Assembly: GCA_945861875.1 (NCBI GenBank)
Contig: CAMAWC010000027.1
Span: 1-42,002, forward strand
Direction of reading: 5' to 3'
Length of the DNA stretch: 42,002 bases
Origin: Bordetella parapertussis
GTDB lineage: Bacteria > Pseudomonadota > Gammaproteobacteria > Burkholderiales > SG8-39
The notes under the pieces are model-generated. The model made no database searches. It saw nothing but the letters and a program-made list of their open reading frames with translations, and was not told the origin of the DNA. Position 1 is the stretch's first letter. Every line of letters begins with the position of its first letter. Shown one piece after another: positions 23,896 through 31,499 of the stretch. The position numbers and the translations under genes were made by a program.

Positions 23896-24891
23896 TCACT
23901 CCGCTTTGATGTTCGCGTCCTTGACGACCTTGCCCCATTTGACCAGGTCGACCTTTATTTTCTCGATGGTCTGCGCGGAACTGAGGAATTCCACGTCGCA
24001 GCCGGTGGCGTTGATCTGCTCGCGCAGGGTCTTGTCCTCGGCCGCCTTGGCCATGGCCTGGCTGATGCGCGCCACCACCTCTGGTGGCATGCCGACGGGG
24101 CCGAGCAGGCCGTACCAGGCGGTGGAGTCAAAGCCTTTTATGCCGGCCTCGTCCATGGTCGGTACGTCGGGAAAGGCCGCCGAGCGCGTGAGCGAAGTCA
24201 CGGCGATGGGCCGCACCTTGCCGGTCTTGGCTGCGCCTACTACCGGGCCGAGCGATGAGAACAGCAGCGGCACCTGGCCGCCCATCAGGTCGGCCATGGC
24301 CGGTCCGCCGCCCTTGTAGGGAATGTGCAGCAGGTCGGCGCCGGTGACGCTCTTGAAGTATTCGCCGGACAAATGGTGCGGGCCGGCCACGCCAGAGGTG
24401 CCGTAGCTCCATTTGTTCGGCTCGCGCTTGGAGATGGCGACCACATCGTTCACGGTGTTAAAGGGCGTGGAGGGGTGCGCCACCAGCATGCTGCCGCTGC
24501 CGCACACATGGCCGAAGTGCGTGAACGAGGTGATGCTGTTGTAGCCGGTCTTCAGGAGGTGCGGCGCCACGGTGAGCGGGCCACTGTCAAAAAAATACAG
24601 GGTGTAGCCGTCCGGCGCGGCCTTGGCCATGAACTCGGTGGCCACACCGGCGGCGTTGCCCGGTTTGTAATCGATCACCATGGGCTGCCCGAGCAGGGCC
24701 TCGAGCGCGCGCGCCAGTGGCCGTATGCCCGCGTCGGCCGAGCCGCCGGGGGAGTAGCCGATGACAATACGCACCGGTTTGCTCGGGTAGCTCTGCGCTT
24801 GCGCTGGCGCGCAAAACAGCGATACAGCGATAAAGGCCGCCAGCAGGGCCGCAGTGCCGCGGGCGGGCGGGATGCGAAATTGAATTTTCAT
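23896..24891 (-). CDS. Bug-family periplasmic solute receptor
   Basis: A 331-residue receptor with signal peptide ending at CAPAQAQ. SPGGSAD (47-53), APDGYTLYF and IPYKGGGPA are present; the YDP..DF segment reads TGYNSITSFTHFG, so the central hinge is divergent. The ATG at 24891 has an excellent AGGAGGAAG site, which rules out the 23 upstream in-frame codons. The VOC gene follows after 5 bp. It is divergent from tspO across 123 bp. Confidence 0.93.
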   Translation of the reverse strand: MKIQFRIPPARGTAALLAAFIAVSLFCAPAQAQSYPSKPVRIVIGYSPGGSADAGIRPLARALEALLGQPMVIDYKPGNAAGVATEFMAKAAPDGYTLYFFDSGPLTVAPHLLKTGYNSITSFTHFGHVCGSGSMLVAHPSTPFNTVNDVVAISKREPNKWSYGTSGVAGPHHLSGEYFKSVTGADLLHIPYKGGGPAMADLMGGQVPLLFSSLGPVVGAAKTGKVRPIAVTSLTRSAAFPDVPTMDEAGIKGFDSTAWYGLLGPVGMPPEVVARISQAMAKAAEDKTLREQINATGCDVEFLSSAQTIEKIKVDLVKWGKVVKDANIKAE

Positions 24892-24965
24892 TCTTCCTCC
24901 TTGTCGGTATTTTTTGCAGTCTACGCCCGAATATGTGCAGCGGGTCACATGTTGCGTCACACCGA

Positions 24966-25010
24966 TTAAGACCCGGGCCGCCCAAGCTTATAATGCGCGT
25001 CTGATCAGAC
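24966..25010 (+). promoter_or_regulatory. tspO promoter with palindrome at the start point
   Basis: TTAAGA (24966-24971), a 17-bp spacer and a consensus TATAAT (24989-24994) place the transcription start near 25001. Exactly there lies a perfect 12-bp palindrome, GTCTGATCAGAC (24999-25010), a good position for a repressor. The start is only about 14-23 nt before the tspO start codon. Confidence 0.6.
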
Positions 25011-25014
25011 TGCA

Positions 25015-25503
25015 ATGCACGCAATGAGAACGCAAAGAGCAAGTGCCATCGGCCTCGCGGTATTTTTGACCATATGCTTTTTACGCTTTGAACTGGGCAA
25101 GGTGGTGACCGACTCGAGTGTCGGCACCTGGTACCAGACGCTGCGCAAGGCGCCGTTCAATCCGCCTGACGGCTTTTTCTCGCCGGTCTGGGTGGTGCTG
25201 TATTTCATGATGGCTGTTGCCGGATGGCGCGTGTGGCGGCAGGGCGGTTCGCGCGACGAACGCATCGCGCTCGCGTTGTTTGCGATCCAGCTGGCGCTGA
25301 ACCTCGGCTGGTCGGTGTTGTTTTTCGGTTATCAACGCATCGATCTTGCGCTGGCCGAAATGCTCGTCCTTGCCTTGACGGTCATTGCGACGACGATCCG
25401 GTTCTGGAAGATCGATCGCGTTGCGGGCGTGCTTTTGCTGCCGTATGTACTCTGGCTCGGCTTTGCCACGGTGCTGGTGGCCTATATCTGGAAGCTCAAC
25501 TGA
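25015..25503 (+). CDS. tspO: TspO/MBR-family membrane protein
   Basis: A 162-residue five-helix membrane protein of the tryptophan-rich sensory protein/translocator family, which binds porphyrins and is linked to oxidative stress and tetrapyrrole control. Diagnostic segments are WYQTLRKAPFNPPDGFFSPVW (39-59), ALNLGWSVLFFG (about 95-106) and LPYVLWLGFATVLVAYIWKLN at the end. Two start codons are possible, 25015 and 25024; neither has a Shine-Dalgarno site, and the leader from the predicted promoter is very short. A bidirectional intrinsic terminator follows. Confidence 0.93.
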   Translation: MHAMRTQRASAIGLAVFLTICFLRFELGKVVTDSSVGTWYQTLRKAPFNPPDGFFSPVWVVLYFMMAVAGWRVWRQGGSRDERIALALFAIQLALNLGWSVLFFGYQRIDLALAEMLVLALTVIATTIRFWKIDRVAGVLLLPYVLWLGFATVLVAYIWKLN

Positions 25504-25568
25504 GGTCCCGGTGCGGCCGTTTATATGTCCTGGCCAGGCTCGGACCGGGTTTGCCTGAGTGACAGGCG

Positions 25569-25598
25569 AAAAAAAAGACAGGCAAGCCTGTCTTTTTT
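25569..25598. terminator. Bidirectional intrinsic terminator
   Basis: GACAGGC-AA-GCCTGTC (25577-25592) preceded by eight A residues and followed by six T residues. It can end tspO transcription on the plus strand and the Ala/Lys-rich gene on the minus strand. Confidence 0.85.
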
Positions 25599-25613
25599 AT
25601 TGCTGACCGCTGA

Positions 25614-25949
25614 TTACTTGGCGGCGGCGGGAGCGGCTTTCTTGTCGGCTGCCGGAGCGGCGGCCTTCTTGTCGGCCTTGGCTTTGTCGGCGGCGGCTTT
25701 CTTGTCGGCCTTGGCTTTGGCTTTGGCTTCTTTGTCAGCTTTGGCTTTGGCGGCCTTGTCGGCCTTGGCTTTGTCGGCGGCGGCTTTTTTGTCGGTTGCG
25801 GAAGGAGCGGCGGCTTTGGCGGCGGGAGCGGCGGCCTTTTCAGCTGCCGGGGCGGCTTTGGCGGCTGCGGGAGCAGCAGGAGCGGCGGTTTGGGCAAACA
25901 CCGCGGTGGCGAACAGACCGGCGAACAGTACGGCGAGGAGCTTAGTCAT
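25614..25949 (-). CDS. Exported Ala/Lys-rich low-complexity protein
   Basis: A 111-residue protein. The Sec signal MTKLLAVLFAGLFATAVFAQ is followed by an almost pure Ala/Lys/Asp/Pro region with degenerate repeats of the types AAPAA, KADKAAK and DKKAAADKAKA. The charge pattern suggests a soluble, strongly basic-acidic helix or disordered tail in the periplasm. It recalls acid-shock-type and histone H1-like low-complexity proteins of proteobacteria, but no function follows. The start is chosen at the signal peptide; 25 upstream codons are rejected. Repeat counts like these vary easily by slippage. Confidence 0.82.
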   Translation of the reverse strand: MTKLLAVLFAGLFATAVFAQTAAPAAPAAAKAAPAAEKAAAPAAKAAAPSATDKKAAADKAKADKAAKAKADKEAKAKAKADKKAAADKAKADKKAAAPAADKKAAPAAAK

Positions 25950-26046
25950 TGATTTTCTTTCAAAAAGTAAAAAAAGTAAGGCTGCACGCAGGCGGTGAAA
26001 ATTCGTCCAATCTGCTGTTCCCAATAACGCCCATGCACACGGTTGG

Positions 26047-26075
26047 TTGACACGGTTGTCAAATTCGCATGATTT
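26047..26075 (+). promoter_or_regulatory. Candidate promoter with TTGACA palindrome
   Basis: TTGACACGGTTGTCAA (26047-26062) is a perfect 6-4-6 dyad whose left half is a consensus -35; TGATTT follows after 17 bp. Its right half gives TTGACA on the other strand, so it may serve the Bug gene (+) and the Ala/Lys-rich gene (-). The -10 match is weak. Confidence 0.4.
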
Positions 26076-26112
26076 GGGCTGTTTGGGGACCGGGAAAGCC
26101 GGTCTCAGGCCT

Positions 26113-26145
26113 GATTTGGGGCTGATTTCAGGCTAATTTTGGGCT
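26113..26145 (+). repeat. Three 11-bp tandem repeats upstream of a Bug gene
   Basis: GATTTGGGGCT, GATTTCAGGCT and AATTTTGGGCT follow each other without gaps, one per helical turn; a fourth related copy, GATTTGGGCT, lies at 26071-26080. They sit 55-90 bp before the Bug start and look like iterated binding sites. Nothing else is seen in this 250-bp spacer apart from the promoter candidate. Confidence 0.5.
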
Positions 26146-26200
26146 GGACAGGCCTTGTTTGCCTTAGACTCCTGCCGATACGCCAGTGGAGATTGCCAGC

Positions 26201-27178
26201 ATGCCCCGACTAATTCGTGCCCTATTCAATGTTTTTGCGCTGGGTTTTGCCCTTGCCATCACTTCTCCGGCACAGGCGCAGGCCTGGCCGACCAAGCCGA
26301 TCAAGCTGATCGTGCCCTTCCCGGCGGGCGGGCCGACCGACCTGGTGGCGCGGGCCGCCGGGGATATTTTGCGCAATGCCTTTGGGCAGCCGGTGATCAT
26401 AGACAACCGCCCGGGCGGCAATGGCACGGTGGGACTGGAGGTGCTGGCCAAGTCACCGCCCGACGGCTACACGCTGGGCATTACCGCCATCACGCTGGCT
26501 ATCGCGCCGCATCTTGGCAACGCACCTTTTGATCCGTTCAGGGATTTCTCGCCAATCACCAACCTGGTATCGATGACGCCGCTGATCGTCGCCAACCCCG
26601 CGCTGCCGGCCAGCAACCTCACCGAACTGGTCGCCTATGCGCGCGCCAACCCGGGCAAGGTTGCCTACGGAACGCCGGGGGTGGCGACGGTGCCGCATCT
26701 TGGCGCCGAGATGCTGCAGGGTGCCGCCGGCATCAAGCTCAATCACATCCCCTACAAGGGCGCCACCCAGCAGATCCAGGACCTCATTGCCGGCGCGACC
26801 CTGCTCGATTTCCAGAGTTCGCTGGTGGTGGCGCTGCCCATGGTCAAGGCCGGCAGGATCAAGCCCATCGCGGTGCTCACCGCCAACCGCTCACCCATGC
26901 TGCCCGATGTGCCCACCGCGGCCGAATCGGGTTTTGCGCAGGTGGTGGTGTCACCCTGGTTTGGCATCGGCGGACCCGCAGGCATGCCCCCGGAGATCGT
27001 CAAGCGCATCAACGAGGCGCTGGTCAAGGGCATGCAATCGAAGGAAGTGATCGAGCGCTTTGCCAACCTTGGCGCCAGCGTGCATACCAACACGCCCGAG
27101 GAATTCAGCGCCTATATCCGCAGCGAATATGCGCGCTGGGGCGAGGTGATCAAGAAGGCCGGCGTCAAGATAGAATAA
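26201..27178 (+). CDS. Bug-family periplasmic solute receptor
   Basis: A 325-residue receptor with signal peptide cut near SPAQAQA. PAGGPTD (41-47), PPDGYTLGI, APFDPFRDFSPI and IPYKGATQQIQD are all close to consensus. GGAG lies 9 bp before the ATG at 26201; a GTG at 26186 is the alternative. Tandem 11-bp repeats lie upstream. It heads a five-gene same-strand group (Bug, esterase, AhpD-like, VOC, Bug), although palindromic repeat D separates it from the esterase. Confidence 0.93.
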   Translation: MPRLIRALFNVFALGFALAITSPAQAQAWPTKPIKLIVPFPAGGPTDLVARAAGDILRNAFGQPVIIDNRPGGNGTVGLEVLAKSPPDGYTLGITAITLAIAPHLGNAPFDPFRDFSPITNLVSMTPLIVANPALPASNLTELVAYARANPGKVAYGTPGVATVPHLGAEMLQGAAGIKLNHIPYKGATQQIQDLIAGATLLDFQSSLVVALPMVKAGRIKPIAVLTANRSPMLPDVPTAAESGFAQVVVSPWFGIGGPAGMPPEIVKRINEALVKGMQSKEVIERFANLGASVHTNTPEEFSAYIRSEYARWGEVIKKAGVKIE

Positions 27179-27186
27179 GAACTCCT

Positions 27187-27235
27187 GCCATCGGCTGGAA
27201 AGCCTTGTTGGGCGCGGGTTTGCGGGCGATGGCTG
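27187..27235. repeat. Short interspersed palindromic repeat, copy D
   Basis: GCCATCGGCTGGAAAGCC at the left and GGGTTTGCGGGCGATGGC at the right give the dyad with outer arms GCCATCG/CGATGGC. It starts 8 bp after a Bug stop codon and lies in the 94-bp gap before the esterase. Confidence 0.7.
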
Positions 27236-27272
27236 TTGCGACTGCATGATTGTTTAAGCGGAGGACATGACG

Positions 27273-28232
27273 ATGAACACGTTGGTTTTGTTGTTGTTCG
27301 CAGCATTGACAGCATCTGTTGCCCAGGCCCAGGTCGCCAATATGCCGCCCAATGTGCAGGAGCGCCTGGCCGAGGTCGGTCCCGGCTGGGGCAAGGACAT
27401 TCGCGGCAATATCGCCAAAACGCTGGAGGTTTACACGCCGCTTCTCGCCGCCGCCCCGAAGGGCGGCGTGACGGTGACGCGCGATCTTGCTTATGGTGCG
27501 GACCCGCGCAACCGCCTGGATATTTTCCGGCCAGAGGGAAAATCGGGGATGCCGGTGGTGGTGTTCATTCACGGCGGGGCCTATGTCGCCGGCGAGCGCA
27601 GCCTCAATGAAGAGGTCTACGGCAACGTCCCGATGTATTTTGCCCGCCAGGGCATGCTCGGGGTGAACGCGACCTACCGCCTCGCGCCAGCGGCCAAATG
27701 GCCGGCGGCGGCGGAGGATGTCGCCGCCATGGTGCGCTGGCTCAAGGCCAATGTGGCCAGCCAGGGCGGCGACCCCAACCGCATTTACCTCATCGGCCAC
27801 TCGGCCGGTGCGACACATGTGGCGAGCTACGCATTCATCCGCTCGCTGCAACCCCCGGAAGGGACGGGTCTTGCCGGCATTGTGCTGATGAGCGGCCGTT
27901 ACCTTTTCGATCCGCGCCCGGATGACCCGAACCTGAAAAATTTCCAGGCCTACTTCGGCGCCGACCGCGCCATGTATCCGCAGCAGTCGCCCATCAACCA
28001 CGTCAAGACCGCGGCGAAAATTCCGACCCACATTGTTGTTGCCGAGTACGACAATCCCGACCTTGACACCCAGGGAGCATTGCTGCTGGCCGCCTATTGC
28101 GAGCGCGACCGCGCCTGCCCGCGCTTTACGCGCCTGGAAAAACATAACCACTTGTCGATGACCTTCCAGTTCAACACGCGCGATGATGCGCTCGGTCGCG
28201 ATATTGTCGAATTCATCAAACGGGGGCGTTAA
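27273..28232 (+). CDS. Exported alpha/beta hydrolase (HSL-type esterase)
   Basis: A 319-residue hydrolase with a clear Sec signal (MNTLVLLLFAALTASVAQAQ). The HGGAY motif (100-104) and GHSAG (175-179, S177) mark the hormone-sensitive-lipase/BD-FAE-type esterases; the acid is probably D260 (VAEYDNPD), with H291 or H293 near the end as base. Export is notable because the other three hydrolases here are cytoplasmic: this one could hydrolyse an ester in the periplasm so that a Bug receptor captures the acid. GGAGG lies 8 bp before the ATG at 27273; an ATG at 27267 is too close to it. Confidence 0.88.
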   Translation: MNTLVLLLFAALTASVAQAQVANMPPNVQERLAEVGPGWGKDIRGNIAKTLEVYTPLLAAAPKGGVTVTRDLAYGADPRNRLDIFRPEGKSGMPVVVFIHGGAYVAGERSLNEEVYGNVPMYFARQGMLGVNATYRLAPAAKWPAAAEDVAAMVRWLKANVASQGGDPNRIYLIGHSAGATHVASYAFIRSLQPPEGTGLAGIVLMSGRYLFDPRPDDPNLKNFQAYFGADRAMYPQQSPINHVKTAAKIPTHIVVAEYDNPDLDTQGALLLAAYCERDRACPRFTRLEKHNHLSMTFQFNTRDDALGRDIVEFIKRGR

Positions 28233-28298
28233 GAAGTCCCGCTTGGCGCCGCACATAAAAGTGCCGTAATAAACGGCCATATAAGGAGAGGAAAAATA

Positions 28299-28898
28299 AT
28301 GAGCAAGGCAGCCCCACCCAAGGCAGGCGACAAGCCGATTTCCTGGCTGCGTCTGGCCGAGCCCTCGAGCTATGCGCCGGCGATCCGCTCCATGCAGGAA
28401 GAGACGCTCAAGCGCGTCGGCTATGTGCGCAATTTCCTGCGGCTGCCGTTCGAGCCCGAGCGCCTGGCGCTGTACCAGGGCTACCTCGATCGCCTGATGC
28501 GCAGCAACGATGCACTGCTGCCGCCGCTGGAGCGCGAGCTGCTGGCGCTTGTGGCCAGTGCCGAAAATCGCTGCGAGGTGTGTGTCATTTCACACGCCAC
28601 GGCGCTGCAAAAACACGGCATGGACAAGGCGGTGGTCGACGCGGTGTGCATGGGGTGGCGTCGCGCCGAGCTCACGCCGCGCCAGGGCGCGCTGGCCGAA
28701 TTCGCCTCCAAGCTCACCCTGCACCCGGCCGACGCGGACGAGGGCTACATCAACGGCCTGCGCAGCGCCGGACTGTCCGAGGCGGAAATTCTCGAAGCGG
28801 CGCAGATCGTCGCCATTTACAACTCCAACAACCGGCTGAACAACGTGCTCGGGCTGCGCCCCAATGACGAGGCGCGCAAGGGCTATCACGCCGGGTAG
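28299..28898 (+). CDS. AhpD-like/carboxymuconolactone decarboxylase-family protein
   Basis: A 199-residue all-helical protein of the peroxidase-related AhpD-like group. The redox motif is C92-E-V-C95 followed by H99 (ENRCEVCVISHATAL), as in AhpD-type alkylhydroperoxidases; LAEFASKLTLHPADADEGYI and SEAEILEAAQIVAIYNSNNRLNNVLGL are typical of the family. It could detoxify peroxide made by a neighbouring oxygenase or act on a carboxymuconolactone; the CxxC favours the first. AGGAGAGG precedes the ATG. Same-strand neighbours are the esterase and a VOC gene. Confidence 0.87.
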   Translation: MSKAAPPKAGDKPISWLRLAEPSSYAPAIRSMQEETLKRVGYVRNFLRLPFEPERLALYQGYLDRLMRSNDALLPPLERELLALVASAENRCEVCVISHATALQKHGMDKAVVDAVCMGWRRAELTPRQGALAEFASKLTLHPADADEGYINGLRSAGLSEAEILEAAQIVAIYNSNNRLNNVLGLRPNDEARKGYHAG

Positions 28899-28943
28899 TC
28901 GAAACCGGTGAAGTAAAACCCAATAACTCAAGAGGAGGCAAGC

Positions 28944-29339
28944 ATGGCCAAGCTCAGGCACATCGCCATTACCGTCGAGGACGTCGAAAAGACCGCGGCT
29001 TTTTACGAGCAGGCGTTTGAACTCAAGCGCGTGCGCATTTTTCCGCACAGTGTGCTGCTCTCGGACGGTGTCATGAGCCTTGCGATCCTGGATGCGAACC
29101 GCAATGCCAACGCGCCCAATTCCCAGGTCGGCATCCACCACATGGGCTTTTTGATCGACGACATGGCCAAGGCCTCGCAGCGCGTCGAGGAAAACGGCGG
29201 CAAGTTCTTTGGCTCCATCGTGCAAAGCGAGGCGGCGAGCGGCGGGGTCAACGAGCGCAAGTTCTACGATCCGAATGGCATCAAGCTGGACATTGCCAAC
29301 GCGACGCACGCGACCAATGTCTGGAAAGTGCCGGTTTGA
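28944..29339 (+). CDS. VOC-superfamily (glyoxalase-like) protein
   Basis: A 131-residue VOC protein. H6 (KLRHIAITV), H65 or H66 (GIHHMGFLI) and D116 (IKLDIANA) occupy metal-ligand positions; the position near residue 49 (SLAILDANR) has no Glu, and the last ligand is Asp instead of Glu, so metal binding may be weak or altered. GAGGAGG precedes the ATG. Its TGA overlaps the TTG proposed for the next Bug gene, indicating tight coupling. Confidence 0.83.
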   Translation: MAKLRHIAITVEDVEKTAAFYEQAFELKRVRIFPHSVLLSDGVMSLAILDANRNANAPNSQVGIHHMGFLIDDMAKASQRVEENGGKFFGSIVQSEAASGGVNERKFYDPNGIKLDIANATHATNVWKVPV

Positions 29340-30355
29340 AGAACTGCATTGCCGTGCGATTCCCCGCGGCGAGCGGGTTTATGGCGAGAGTTTTTTCCGC
29401 CATGCTGCTTGCGCTGGCCTGTGTGCTCGTTTCCCCATGCGCGTTTGCGCAGCAGGGTGAATTTCCGTCGCGACCGGTACGCCTGATCGTGCCTTACCCG
29501 CCCGGTGGCGCGGCCGATGTGCTGGGCCGGCTGGTCGGCCAAAAGCTGTCCGAACGCTGGGGGCAGCAGGTGATCATCGACAATCGTCCCGGTGCCGGTG
29601 GCGGCATCGGTGCGCAGGCCGGCGCCAAGGCGCCGGCCGACGGCTACACCCTTACGGTCACCCCGGTGGGCATCATGGCGGTGAATCCCTGGGTCTATGC
29701 AAAATTGCCCTATGACCCGTTGCGCGATTTCCAGCCTGTCACACTGATCGCTTCATCGCCATTTGTGCTCACAGTCAATCCGAAGGTGCCGGCCAATACA
29801 TTCAAGGAATTTGTCGAATACGCACGCGCCAATCCGGGCAAGGTGAGCGTCGGCAATCCGGGTTCTGGCACCGGCCAGCATCTGGGTGGCGAGTACCTCG
29901 CCACGAGCGCCGGAATTCAACTGGTGCATGTGCCCTACAAAGGCAGCGCCCCGGCGACGACCGACCTGCTGGGCGGTGTGATCGACGCGCAGTTCGATCT
30001 CATCACCTTGTTGCCGCACGTAAAGGCGGGAAAGTTGCGCGCGCTGGGCGTGTCTTCGTCAAAACGCATGAAGGCGCTGCCCGAAGTGCCGACCATCGCC
30101 GAGTCCGGATTGGCCGGATTTGAGGTGGTGGCATGGAACGGCATTGTCGCCCCCGCGGGCACATCGATGGCGCTGGTGGAAAAAATCCAGAGGGACGTGG
30201 CGCAGGTGCTGGCACTGCGGGATGTGCAGGACTGGCTTGTGGCCCAGGGCTACGAACCGGGCGGGCAGACGCCGGCGGAATTCGGTGCGTTTATCCGTTC
30301 CGAGCTGGAAAAATACGGTCGGATCGTCAAGGCCGCCGGAATCAAGGCCGAATAG
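29336..30355 (+). CDS. Bug-family periplasmic solute receptor
   Basis: A 339-residue receptor from a TTG that overlaps the VOC stop by 4 bp. An ATG at 29381 gives a normal-length signal peptide (MARVFSAMLLALACVLV) and is nearly as plausible; neither has a good ribosome-binding site. PPGGAAD (55-61), PADGYTLTV, LPYDPLRDFQPV and VPYKGSAPATTD are canonical. It is the second receptor of the 26201-30355 group, so one enzyme set is flanked by two receptors. Confidence 0.93.
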   Translation: MKNCIAVRFPAASGFMARVFSAMLLALACVLVSPCAFAQQGEFPSRPVRLIVPYPPGGAADVLGRLVGQKLSERWGQQVIIDNRPGAGGGIGAQAGAKAPADGYTLTVTPVGIMAVNPWVYAKLPYDPLRDFQPVTLIASSPFVLTVNPKVPANTFKEFVEYARANPGKVSVGNPGSGTGQHLGGEYLATSAGIQLVHVPYKGSAPATTDLLGGVIDAQFDLITLLPHVKAGKLRALGVSSSKRMKALPEVPTIAESGLAGFEVVAWNGIVAPAGTSMALVEKIQRDVAQVLALRDVQDWLVAQGYEPGGQTPAEFGAFIRSELEKYGRIVKAAGIKAE

Positions 30356-30496
30356 CGGGTGGGCGATGGGTATCCCCCTGTTTAATTATTTGCCAATCGC
30401 TTACAGTGGCTTGGAGTGGACTTTGGCATGGGTTGGTGCTGTTCCAATCCATGCCGGTACTCACTGGGACCTTGACCTATATCCAGGGCAGTGGAG

Positions 30497-31339
30497 ATGA
30501 ACTCTGAAGTCACCGTTTATGACGCCGATGTGTTTGCCCTTACCGATGAGGGCAACGAGGAATTGCAGGGCGGACTGACGCGGCTGCCGACCGTGGCGCT
30601 GGAGTTATTGGTGGCGCTCGATGGCAAGCTCAGCTTTGCCGAAGCGGCCGGTCGCGACAAGGCGCGCTCAATCGACGAGTTGCGCCGCGCGGCGCAAATG
30701 CTGCTCAAGGGCGGCTACATCCGGCCGGCAACCGTCGCCGAGGAAATGAACATCGATTTCAGCTATTTTTTTAACGCCGGCCATGGCGACGCACCCGCGG
30801 CGGAACCCACCGAAGAGCACCACGAAGAGGCGGACAAGGGCGCGGCGGCGCTGAAACTGGATGGCTATTACGTCAGCATCGCCCGGAAGGCCGCGGCCCC
30901 GGTGCCGCCGGTGAACGGGGCGGTGTACTCGGTGCTGGTGGTCGAGGATAACGTCGAGTTGCAGGGCAACCTCAAGCGCCTGCTCAGGCTGGAGGGCTTT
31001 GAGGTGCACCAGGCGGCCAATCGCGATGAATTACTCGCCCAGTTGCGCAAGACACCTTCGCCTGACATGATTCTTCTCGATGTGAACCTGCCGGATGTCA
31101 ACGGCTTTGACGTGCTGGCGCGCATACGCCAGCACCCGCAGCTAAAGGCCATGCCGGTGATCATGTTCACCGCGCTCGCCAGTCGCGACAATGTTTTGCG
31201 CGGATTGGCAGGCGGCGCCAACGGCTATATCACCAAGCCGTATGAGCGCGAGGCGCTGCTCAGCGGCATCAAGGCCGTGCTCGGCCTGCACGCATCGGCC
31301 AGCGTCACCGTGCAAAAGCCCTATGGGTTGAAGAAATAG
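30497..31339 (+). CDS. Response regulator with C-terminal receiver domain
   Basis: A 280-residue protein with the usual order reversed. The receiver domain is C-terminal (about 144-265): E150-D151, phosphoacceptor D195 (ILLDVNLPD), T225 (MFTALASR) and K247 (ITKPYE) are all present. The N-terminal 90 residues (LTRLPTVALELLVALDGKLSFAEA, then DELRRAAQMLLKGGYIRPA) look like a small winged-helix-type module, followed by an acidic linker (PAAEPTEEHHEEADKG). No output domain follows the receiver. AGGG lies 8 bp before the ATG; a GTG at 30491 is possible. The sensor pseudogene downstream may have been a functional neighbour. Confidence 0.87.
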   Translation: MNSEVTVYDADVFALTDEGNEELQGGLTRLPTVALELLVALDGKLSFAEAAGRDKARSIDELRRAAQMLLKGGYIRPATVAEEMNIDFSYFFNAGHGDAPAAEPTEEHHEEADKGAAALKLDGYYVSIARKAAAPVPPVNGAVYSVLVVEDNVELQGNLKRLLRLEGFEVHQAANRDELLAQLRKTPSPDMILLDVNLPDVNGFDVLARIRQHPQLKAMPVIMFTALASRDNVLRGLAGGANGYITKPYEREALLSGIKAVLGLHASASVTVQKPYGLKK

Positions 31340-31499
31340 GGGTTTAAAAAGCGCATGCCTTGCCGCGCCCACCGGCCCGGGGATTCGATGGCCGCCGCAT
31401 ATCAGGGCTGTTATTTTTTGGCCGGTAGCGCGAAAATGGCGGGCGTAAATCTCCCGTCTGTTTGAATCACCGCCCCCCGCGGCCTTTGCAAAGCTTCAG

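Noticed and set aside
25614..25900. Possible tandem DNA repeat or CRISPR-like array
   Set aside because: The periodicity comes from Ala/Lys codon repeats in the exported low-complexity protein. Units are irregular and there are no unique spacers.
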